Assembly (NCBI GenBank): GCA_026708645.1
Contig: JAPOUM010000040.1
Coordinates: forward strand, 1 to 64,000
Length of the DNA: 64,000 nt
Reading direction: 5' to 3'
From: Acidimicrobiaceae bacterium
GTDB taxonomy: Bacteria; Actinomycetota; Acidimicrobiia; Acidimicrobiales; Aldehydirespiratoraceae
Part shown: positions 17,777-23,793 of the stretch, one piece after another
How positions within the stretch are numbered: the first letter of the stretch is position 1
Layout of the letters: each line of letters begins with the position of its first letter
The notes under the pieces: generated by a model
Told to the model about the DNA's origin: nothing
Database searches by the model: none
What the model saw: only the letters and a program-made list of their open reading frames with translations
Program-made: the position numbers and the translations under genes

Positions 17777-18283
17777 ATGGACTCCAGCACCATCACCATC
17801 GTGATCGCGATCATCATGTCGAATCTGACGATGATGTCGATGCTGCTCCGTCAGACGAACCGCCTCGGTGACAAGATCGACCGTCTCGAGACGAGGATGG
17901 GCGGGCTCGAGGTCCGGATGGGCGGGCTCGAAGCTCGGATGGGCGGCCTCGAAGCTCGGATTGATGGGCTTGAGGTCCGGATGGGCGGGCTTGAGGTCCG
18001 GATGGGCGGGCTCGAAGCTCGGATTGACAAGCTTGAGGTCCGGATGGGCGGGTTCGAAGCTCGGATTGACAAGCTTGAGGTTCGGATGGACCTGTTGGTC
18101 GTGGAGTTGAGCAGGATCAACCGGCACTTGTCGAGGATCGACCTGCGTGTGGCGCGGATCGAGGGTTTCTTGATGAAGCCGGGCCGTTTCACTCCGTACG
18201 GCCTACCGAGCGACGGTGATGACGCTGGCGACGGCGACGCTGGCGAGGCTGATGCTGATCCTGAGCTTCCTGCGGCTGGATGA
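17777..18283 (+). CDS. Small membrane-anchored heptad-repeat coiled-coil protein
   Basis: A 168-residue protein of unrecognised family. Residues 5-25 form one hydrophobic segment (STITIVIAIIMSNLTMMSML). Residues 34-103 are ten uninterrupted heptads of the form [IM]-[DG]-x-[LF]-E-x-R, an ideal coiled coil, encoded by a 21-bp tandem repeat. Then come a less regular helix (SRINRHLSRIDLRVARIEGF) and an acidic tail rich in Asp, Gly and Ala. It should be a rod anchored in the membrane. AAGGAG lies about 11 nt before the ATG. A protein of the same plan but with 11-residue repeats is encoded at 35083. The gene lies next to a DNA methyltransferase on the opposite strand. No function can be stated. Confidence 0.75.
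   Translation: MDSSTITIVIAIIMSNLTMMSMLLRQTNRLGDKIDRLETRMGGLEVRMGGLEARMGGLEARIDGLEVRMGGLEVRMGGLEARIDKLEVRMGGFEARIDKLEVRMDLLVVELSRINRHLSRIDLRVARIEGFLMKPGRFTPYGLPSDGDDAGDGDAGEADADPELPAAG
17876..18085 (+). repeat. 21-bp tandem repeat, ten copies, coding for coiled-coil heptads
   Basis: Ten consecutive 21-bp units encode the heptads of the preceding gene. Several neighbouring units are nearly identical at DNA level (for example the MGGLEVR and IDKLEVR versions recur), pointing to recent duplication rather than ancient divergence. Copy-number change keeps the frame. Confidence 0.9.
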
Positions 18284-18611
18284 GGCCGGCGCCACAGCTC
18301 GACGAACACCAGCATCGCAGTCGGCTGCCTGACCACTCGACCGTCGCGTAGCGGAGTTCGCCGGAGGCGTCACGGTCGACGGCCATCGCAGTCGGCTGTC
18401 TGGTCACTCGACCGTCTCTGCGAACCTCAAAGCAATGCGGCGCTTCGCGTTTGCGGTCTGGGTAAGGCGGGTGGCTGCCCGTGGTGCAACCAACCGTCAT
18501 ACTTGACCTCTTACAGACCAACCTCTTGCAGTCACCGGTGGAATTCGGCGTACTTCAGTGGGTCGAGAAACTGTGTTAGTGCTGTTTCTAGGATCTTTTC
18601 TCTGTTGGTGG
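18284..18611. repeat. Spacer with a 72-bp-spaced direct repeat
   Basis: Between the heptad-repeat gene and the 3' end of the methyltransferase gene there is no credible coding frame. A word of about 30 bp beginning catcgcagtcggctg and ending cactcgaccgtc occurs near 18312 and again near 18384 with a few mismatches. GC content drops from about 18500 onwards into the methyltransferase gene. The cgcagtcggctg word also recurs downstream of the second coiled-coil gene (about 35608). Confidence 0.6.
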
Positions 18612-19868
18612 TCATGGTTGTTTTTGGAATATTACTATTCGGTTGCTGTTTGTGCCATTTTTGTTGTTGGTGACACCCCAGCAATTCGAGGTCTTCGTGA
18701 AGTTCTGCTGGTTGATCATCACTCCTAGGGTTGATAGAGGCAGATTCTCGGCTGCTGCGATCACGTTCTCGTCAAGGCGGACCGTTCCATTGCGTACTTC
18801 GCCAACCTCGAAGGCGATGTGTCCGCCAGGACGAGTCAGGCGAGCGAGCTCCCGTAATGTGGAGGATATGAAATGTTGCCAGTCGGTCACGTTTCTCAGG
18901 CTGGTGATCTGGACCTGCTTGGGATCGATGTCGAGGAACCAGCAGCGCAGCCAGTTGTCGGCTTCGTAGTTGACGATGTCGAGGAACGGTGGGGAGGTCA
19001 CAGTCAAAGACACCGCATTGTCTGGGATCTCAGCAATGTTGTGAGAGCAGCATGTTGTGAAGACGCTCTGAGGTGAGTCGATAGAGCCCTGAGACAACAG
19101 GCTGCGGGATTTCTTGGCGATAATGCCCGCGACATCTCGCAACGGCGGTGACTGACCGCGCTTTGTGTTGATTTTGGCTTGACGCTCGATGGACACTGCC
19201 TGATTGGGCGGCAACGTGTATACCGAGAAGAAGCCGCTTGAATGACCGGTGAGCCTATTGAGCGCCACCATTCTGATCCATCTATCGACCCGGTCGAGAA
19301 GCCCAGCTCTCTCCCGGCGGATGAGCCAAGTGCGTAAACCCTCTATATGAGCAAGCACCTGTGGATGATAGAACACGAGGAGTTCTTGGCTCTGCGCCTC
19401 ACCGAAAGCATTCCATGGTATCTCGGCTAGTCTTTCATTTATTTCAGAAAGAGTCGGGGGCTTGACTCTCGGCGCCGCCAGTGCAGCACTCAATGGGTTG
19501 ATGTCATTCCCATAAGGCGTGCGGTCTCGCAGAGCGGCTTCTATCGGAGTTGTGCCGCGTCCCATGAAAGGATCGAAAACAATGTCGCCTGGGCTGCTGA
19601 GCCTGTCGATGAAGAACGCCGGCAGCTGCGGTTTGAAGCAAGCTCTGTAGCTGACTTCGTGCAGACGATGCGCCTGTCTCTGACGGGCAGTCCAGAACTC
19701 GTTTATGAAATAGCTAGTGCCGTTGACTGTTTCTATCCTCGTGGACTCGCCGAAGCTCGAGAATTTCCTCAAATCTTCTACGAAATTGCCTGTGGGTTGG
19801 CCGCCGCTTTCGGATTGGCTGTTGCCTGGGAGCTGGCCGCGCTCAAGCAACAGTTGCTCTTGGTTCAC
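18612..19868 (-). CDS. Site-specific DNA methyltransferase (adenine-N6 or cytosine-N4), apparently orphan
   Basis: A 418-residue AdoMet-dependent amino-methyltransferase of DNA. Motif I, the AdoMet pocket, is FDPFMGRGT at residues 98-106. Motif IV, the catalytic TSPPF, is at 291-295. The ~185 residues between them hold the probable target-recognition region. The acidic NDINPL after motif I fits the ribose-binding strand. TSPPF/Y favours cytosine-N4 or N6-adenine methylation but does not decide it. The GTG start has GGGAG 8 nt upstream. Base composition is clearly lower in GC than the neighbours and codon use is less biased, suggesting horizontal acquisition. No restriction nuclease or specificity gene is adjacent, so it may be a regulatory or remnant methylase. 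Confidence 0.85.
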   Translation of the reverse strand: MNQEQLLLERGQLPGNSQSESGGQPTGNFVEDLRKFSSFGESTRIETVNGTSYFINEFWTARQRQAHRLHEVSYRACFKPQLPAFFIDRLSSPGDIVFDPFMGRGTTPIEAALRDRTPYGNDINPLSAALAAPRVKPPTLSEINERLAEIPWNAFGEAQSQELLVFYHPQVLAHIEGLRTWLIRRERAGLLDRVDRWIRMVALNRLTGHSSGFFSVYTLPPNQAVSIERQAKINTKRGQSPPLRDVAGIIAKKSRSLLSQGSIDSPQSVFTTCCSHNIAEIPDNAVSLTVTSPPFLDIVNYEADNWLRCWFLDIDPKQVQITSLRNVTDWQHFISSTLRELARLTRPGGHIAFEVGEVRNGTVRLDENVIAAAENLPLSTLGVMINQQNFTKTSNCWGVTNNKNGTNSNRIVIFQKQP

Positions 19869-19994
19869 GGCGCTGCTCCCGCGGCCGTCGACGCGCGCCC
19901 GGGTGCGCTCTGGAGACGGTCGGCGTGGTCCGATGGGCGGGGTTCACTGCGATGCTCCCGCGGCTCGTCGATGCGAAGGCCGTATCAGCACTGG

Positions 19995-20028
19995 CCACCA
20001 CGAACCGTACGGCGACGGTTCGTGGTGG
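19995..20028. terminator. Perfect 14-bp inverted repeat downstream of recA
   Basis: Arms at 19995-20008 and 20015-20028 are perfectly complementary (14 bp) with a 6-nt loop, about 95 nt beyond the recA stop on the minus strand and upstream of the methyltransferase start. No U-run follows on either strand. It is bracketed by a 16-bp direct repeat (19961-19976 and 20037-20052). A transcription terminator for recA is the simplest reading; a remnant of a small mobile element is the alternative. Confidence 0.6.
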
Positions 20029-20122
20029 TGTTCCGGCGGCTCGTCGATGCGAGTCCGGGACTGTTCGAGCCTGTGTCGCAAAGTCGGCCGAGAGGGGCTT
20101 CCGTGCGTCCGTGTTTCAGGGT

Positions 20123-21181
20123 TCAGGCGGTCGAGCTTGTGGAGGCGCCGGCGGTTGCGACGGCGTCGGAGGGCTCGCTGTCGGCTTCAGTTTCGGGTTC
20201 GGGCATGACCGCCTTCCAGACCAGATCTGAGATCTCGACCATCAACTCGGGGTTGTTCTGCAAGAAGGCTTTGGCGTTCTCGCGGCCTTGGCCGAGCTGC
20301 TCACCCTCGTAGGTGTACCAAGCGCCGGACTTCTTGACGATGGACTGCTCCACCGCCAGATCCAGCACCGAGCCCTCGCGAGAGATGCCCTGGCCGTACA
20401 TGATGTCGAACTCCGCCTGCTTGAAGGGCGGCGCGCACTTGTTTTTCACCACTTTCACGCGGGTACGGTTGCCCACGACCTCCATGCCGTTCTTGATCGA
20501 CTCGATCCGCCGGATGTCGAGACGCACCGACGAGTAGAACTTGAGGGCACGGCCTCCCGGGGTGGTCTCCGGCGAGCCGAACATCACCCCGATCTTCTCG
20601 CGGAGCTGGTTGATGAAGACGCAGATCGTGTTGGACTTGTTGAGGTTGGAGGTGAGCTTGCGCAGTGCCTGCGACATGAGCCGGGCTTGCAGGCCGACAT
20701 GCGAATCACCCATGTCGCCCTCTAGCTCGGCGCGGGGGGTGAGCGCCGCCACCGAGTCGATCACCACGACGTCGAGGGCGCTCGAGCGCACCAGCATGTC
20801 GGTGATCTCCAGCGCCTGCTCGCCGGTGTCGGGCTGCGAGATCAGCAGCTCGTCGATGTCGACGCCGATGGCCTTGGCGTAGACCGGGTCCATGGCGTGC
20901 TCGGCGTCGATGTAGGCGCAGACCCCGCCGTTGCGCTGGGCTTCGGCCACCACATGCGTGGCCAGGGTGGTCTTGCCGGAGGACTCCGGCCCGTAAATTT
21001 CGGTGACCCTGCCTCGCGGCAGCCCGCCGATGCCGAGAGCCAGGTCGAGCGCCAGCGCACCGGTGGGCACCGCTTCGATGCTCATCGTGGCCTTCTCGCC
21101 CATCTTCATGACCGATCCCTGGCCGAACTGCTTCTCGATCTGGCTCATCGCCATTTCGAGCGCCTTGTTTCGATCTTCCAC
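20123..21181 (-). CDS. recA: Recombinase RecA
   Basis: A 352-residue RecA of normal length, with no intein. It forms ATP-dependent filaments on single-stranded DNA for homologous recombination and triggers the SOS response. Walker A is GPESSGKTT, Walker B lies in [10 protein letters not shown], and the L2 and subunit-interface region follows ([20 protein letters not shown], then [13 protein letters not shown]). The C-terminal tail is acidic and Ala/Ser-rich. The start is GTG at 21181, with GAGGAG 8 nt ahead. The leader upstream is long and structured, with four 29-bp hairpin repeats ending 12 nt before the start codon. A palindrome overlaps a TATAAT box 320 bp upstream. No recX follows: the next gene downstream is the methyltransferase. 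Confidence 0.98.
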   Translation of the reverse strand: MEDRNKALEMAMSQIEKQFGQGSVMKMGEKATMSIEAVPTGALALDLALGIGGLPRGRVTEIYGPESSGKTTLATHVVAEAQRNGGVCAYIDAEHAMDPVYAKAIGVDIDELLISQPDTGEQALEITDMLVRSSALDVVVIDSVAALTPRAELEGDMGDSHVGLQARLMSQALRKLTSNLNKSNTICVFINQLREKIGVMFGSPETTPGGRALKFYSSVRLDIRRIESIKNGMEVVGNRTRVKVVKNKCAPPFKQAEFDIMYGQGISREGSVLDLAVEQSIVKKSGAWYTYEGEQLGQGRENAKAFLQNNPELMVEISDLVWKAVMPEPETEADSEPSDAVATAGASTSSTA

Positions 21182-21193
21182 TTGCTTCTCCTC

Positions 21194-21309
21194 TTTGCTC
21201 AGGCGCCCTCTCGGGCGCTGGATTTGCTCAGGCGCCCTCTCGGGCGCTGGATTTGGTTAGGCACCCGTTCGAGTGCCGGATTTGCTCGGGCACCCTCTCG
21301 GGCGCCGGA
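21194..21309 (-). promoter_or_regulatory. Four tandem 29-nt hairpin units in the recA mRNA leader
   Basis: Four head-to-tail 29-bp units cover 21194-21222, 21223-21251, 21252-21280 and 21281-21309. On the recA-sense RNA each can form a 6-7 bp stem. Units 1 and 2 pair GCGCCC with GGGCGC around a GAGA loop. Unit 4 pairs GCGCCC with GGGUGC around GAGA. Unit 3 pairs GCACUC with GGGUGC around GAAC. The differences keep pairing through a compensatory G-C to A-U change and G-U wobbles on the minus-strand RNA, but would create A-C mismatches on the plus-strand RNA. The array ends immediately before the Shine-Dalgarno sequence of recA, so translational control is plausible. Confidence 0.75.
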
Positions 21310-21462
21310 CTCGGGTGTTGTTGCGGCTCTGCGGGCGGTTCGGGGGCTTGGCTGGGTCGTCGGAAATCAGTGTCGGAAACCAATTTGGAAACTAATTGGG
21401 GGGTGTGACAAGCCGATATTCCGGCGGCGCTCGCCTGGCGTTTCGCCTGCGGACCGCCGGTC

Positions 21463-21478
21463 GTCGGGCTTGCCCGAC
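21463..21478 (-). promoter_or_regulatory. Further inverted repeat near the 5' end of the recA leader
   Basis: GTCGGGC and GCCCGAC face each other with 2 nt between, at 21463-21478. Another inverted repeat (CCAATT / AATTGG, 8-nt gap) lies at 21380-21399. Both fall between the candidate recA promoter and the four-hairpin array and add to the impression of a long folded leader. Function is not known. Confidence 0.5.
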
Positions 21479-21499
21479 CTCAAGTATAACACCTCTGTA

Positions 21500-21518
21500 A
21501 TTATAAACACTTGTTTAT
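21500..21518 (-). promoter_or_regulatory. Candidate recA promoter with overlapping operator palindrome
   Basis: On the minus strand a perfect TATAAT (21500-21505) overlaps the palindrome ATAAAC-ACTT-GTTTAT (21503-21518). The palindrome has the same 4-nt-spaced geometry as the actinobacterial LexA box GAAC-N4-GTTC, with the outer base pair of each half changed symmetrically to A/T. This is the only AT-rich stretch between recA and msrB. No good -35 is visible for the TATAAT. An alternative -10, TATACT, lies at 21484-21489. LexA binding is a hypothesis from position and shape only. Confidence 0.5.
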
Positions 21519-21738
21519 TCAGCTCGGGCGAGCCTTCAGTGCATGGACCCCTGAAGCAGCCATCGACAGACCGCAGGCCCCCAACGGGCCCGGCTGACCA
21601 TGGCAGCAGCTCACAGAGCGGATGGCACCGTCCGGCCGGCAGCTCATCGAGGCACTCGCAGATCAGAGATTGGCCGGTAACCGATGGAATCTGCGTGCGT
21701 CGTCTAACTTAGAGGCATACCGCAGAAAGGCAACCTGC

Positions 21739-22305
21739 ATGATCTCGAAAGCCGTCAAAGCGTTCTCGAAATCCGCTCGAACGCCCCAGCTCGCACAAGC
21801 CGACAGCCCCGCGCCGCAATCCATTGCGACGCCGGCGGATGCATCGAACGGTTCTGCGCCGGACGGTTCTGCGCCGGACGCGTCGGAAGGCTCTGTAGCA
21901 GACGGTGGCGCCGTCGGGAGTTTCGACGACGCCGAACTGCGTCAGCGGTTGTCGTCGGAGCAGTATCACGTCACTCAGAAGGCGGGAACCGAGCGAGCTT
22001 TCACCGGCGTCTACTGGGACTGCCACGACGCAGGCACATACCGCTGCATCGTCTGCGACGCGCCGCTGTTCTCGAGCAACACCAAGTACGACTCCGGCAC
22101 GGGCTGGCCCAGCTTCTGGGAGGCGATCGATCCCGACGCCGTTGAGATCCGAAGCGACCGCAGCTGGGGGATGATCCGCGAGGAAGCCGTCTGCGCCAGA
22201 TGCGGCGCTCACCTGGGCCACCGTTTCAATGACGGGCCCAACCCGACCGGCGAGCGCTACTGCATGAACTCGGCCTCGCTGCGCCTCGACCCGAGCACGG
22301 ATTGA
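21739..22305 (+). CDS. msrB: Methionine-R-sulfoxide reductase B with low-complexity N-terminal extension
   Basis: A 188-residue enzyme that reduces methionine-R-sulfoxide in oxidised proteins using thioredoxin. The zinc-binding CxxC pairs are CIVC and CARC, the substrate loop GTGWPSFW is intact, HLGHRFNDGP follows, and the catalytic cysteine is in RYCMNSASL. The MsrB domain starts at about residue 60 (DAELRQRLSSEQYHVTQ). The residues before it are Ala/Ser/Pro/Asp-rich with an imperfect SNGSAPDGSAPDAS repeat and are not part of the fold. The ATG at 21739 has AAGG 8 nt upstream. The frame stays open back to 21622 but that part looks non-coding. The gene is divergent from recA. Confidence 0.93.
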   Translation: MISKAVKAFSKSARTPQLAQADSPAPQSIATPADASNGSAPDGSAPDASEGSVADGGAVGSFDDAELRQRLSSEQYHVTQKAGTERAFTGVYWDCHDAGTYRCIVCDAPLFSSNTKYDSGTGWPSFWEAIDPDAVEIRSDRSWGMIREEAVCARCGAHLGHRFNDGPNPTGERYCMNSASLRLDPSTD

Positions 22306-22697
22306 GGTCGCGGGGCACGGTTTCGCTGTGTCTCGGCTGGGGCATGGGCTGGGGTAGTGGGGCATGGCTTCGCTGTGCTTCGGCTGGAGCACGGACTGGA
22401 TCGGAGCACGGACGGGCTGAGACTGGAGCACGGACGGGCTGAGACTGGAGCACGGACTGAGACCGTGTGGGGCAGGGGAGCGCAGGGCAGGGAAGCGCGC
22501 GGCGGCAAGAAAGTGAGCAGATAGAAGAGCGCGCAGGCAGGGGCGAGGCGTTCGTTGCAGCGTCCGGCCTCAGCGTCCGGCGTTTAGCCTCAAGCCGTCG
22601 GTGTCTGGTGTCGTTCCCCAGCGTCCGGCCTTGGCTTCCAGTGTTCAGCGTCCGGCGGTCGGCGTTGAGCCGTAGCGCTCAGTGTCCGGCGGTCGGT
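22306..22697. repeat. Repeat-rich spacer after msrB
   Basis: No gene is supported here. A unit of about 24 bp (ggagcacggacgggctgaga) is repeated three to four times at about 22386-22462 with point differences, preceded by two looser copies of a ggggcatggcttcgctgtg-like word. From 22555 to 22690 the word cagcgtccggc recurs at least five times. These are degenerate tandem arrays like those in other spacers of the window. Confidence 0.75.
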
Positions 22698-22711
22698 TAG
22701 GCTGGCCGGCG

Positions 22712-23011
22712 GTGCTGAACCGCAGCGGCACCGTGCCGCCCGACTCCTCGCCTTCGCTGCGTGCCCGGATCTTGTCCTTCACGGCCGTCATCCTGGCGGG
22801 CGTGTGCGGCGGTCTGACCGGTTTCGCGGTGATGGACGTCGGGTGCAGGGGCGATTGCGAGATCACCGCCGGGTTCGTCGGACTGGCCTCCGCCGTGGGC
22901 GCCGCCGTCGGCACGGGAATCGTCGTGGTGCTCGCCCTGCGAGCGTCGGCGGAGTGGCGAGCACAGCAACCGCAACCCGAACCCCAGCAACCTCATGGCC
23001 CCGTCGGCTGA
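22712..23011 (+). CDS. Small two-helix membrane protein
   Basis: A 99-residue protein with hydrophobic segments at about residues 20-40 (FTAVILAGVCGGLTGFAVMD) and 50-74 (GFVGLASAVGAAVGTGIVVV). A short cysteine-containing loop (CRGDCE) lies between them, and the C-terminal tail is Gln/Pro-rich. I do not recognise the family. The GTG at 22712 is preceded by TAGGCT (22698-22703) at 8 nt, suggesting a leaderless mRNA. It lies 21 bp upstream of the mtrA-like gene and may be co-transcribed with that signalling operon. Confidence 0.65.
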   Translation: MLNRSGTVPPDSSPSLRARILSFTAVILAGVCGGLTGFAVMDVGCRGDCEITAGFVGLASAVGAAVGTGIVVVLALRASAEWRAQQPQPEPQQPHGPVG

Positions 23012-23032
23012 CCAGAGCCGCGGCAGTCGGCT

Positions 23033-23710
23033 GTGACCACACGGATCCTCACGGTCGAGGACGACGAGCGCATCCGCACGGCGCTGCGCCTCGCGCTCGA
23101 GGACGAGGGCTGGGAAGTGGAGGAAGTCTCCGCAGGCGAAGACGCCCTAGTCGCTTTCGACCGTGCGCCCGCCGACATAGTGCTGGTGGACATCATGCTG
23201 CCCGGCATCGACGGCTTCGACATCTGCCGAGCCATACGCAAGTCGAGCGACGTGCCGATCGTGATGATCACAGCCCGCTCGGACACGCACGACGTGGTCG
23301 CCGGTCTCGAAGCCGGCGCAGACGACTACCTGACCAAGCCTTTCGCCCCGAAAGAGTTGTCGGCCCGCATCCGGGCGCTGCTGCGGCGGGTGCGGAGCTC
23401 GGCGGGCGACAGCGAAATCGTCTTCGACGATCTGCGCATCCTTCCCGACGAAGGAGTGGTGAGGGTCTCCGGCGCCGAGGCGCAACTCACCAAGACGGAG
23501 CTGCGTCTGCTGGTGGAGCTGGCTTCCAGCCCCGGACGCGTCTTCAGCCGTGAAGTGCTGCTGGAACGGGTCTGGGATCTCGGATACTTCGGTGACGGCA
23601 GGCTGGTCGACGTGCATGTGCGCAGACTGCGAACCAAGATCGAGCCCGACCCGGCCAATCCGCGTCATGTGGTCACCGTGCGCGGGCGCGGCTACAAGCT
23701 GCAGCCCTGA
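23033..23710 (+). CDS. mtrA: OmpR-type response regulator, MtrA-like
   Basis: A 225-residue two-component response regulator. The receiver domain has the acidic pocket EDD near the start, the phosphorylated D53 in VLVDIMLPG, the switch Thr in ITARSD and the Lys of LTKPF. The C-terminal winged-helix DNA-binding domain runs from about residue 130 (FDDLRILPDEGVV) to GRGYKLQP. The neighbour is a histidine kinase carrying a GerMN lipoprotein domain, the arrangement known from mtrA-mtrB-lpqB of actinobacteria, where the pathway controls cell-wall and division genes. The assignment to MtrA rests on that context. The start is GTG. Confidence 0.88.
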   Translation: MTTRILTVEDDERIRTALRLALEDEGWEVEEVSAGEDALVAFDRAPADIVLVDIMLPGIDGFDICRAIRKSSDVPIVMITARSDTHDVVAGLEAGADDYLTKPFAPKELSARIRALLRRVRSSAGDSEIVFDDLRILPDEGVVRVSGAEAQLTKTELRLLVELASSPGRVFSREVLLERVWDLGYFGDGRLVDVHVRRLRTKIEPDPANPRHVVTVRGRGYKLQP

Positions 23711-23793
23711 GCCGTGAGTCCTCTGTGCTCAGTGTCGCCGCGGCGCGCCGGACCTGAGCCGGCAGAGCAGGCGAGTGTGAGCCAGCGAAGCCT

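Noticed and set aside
17876..18085. Regularly spaced repeats resembling a CRISPR array
   Set aside because: The 21-bp units are contiguous with no unique spacers and lie in frame as coiled-coil heptads.
21194..21309. 29-bp repeat length suggesting a CRISPR array upstream of recA
   Set aside because: Units are head-to-tail without spacers and no cas genes are near; the hairpin-leader reading explains them better.
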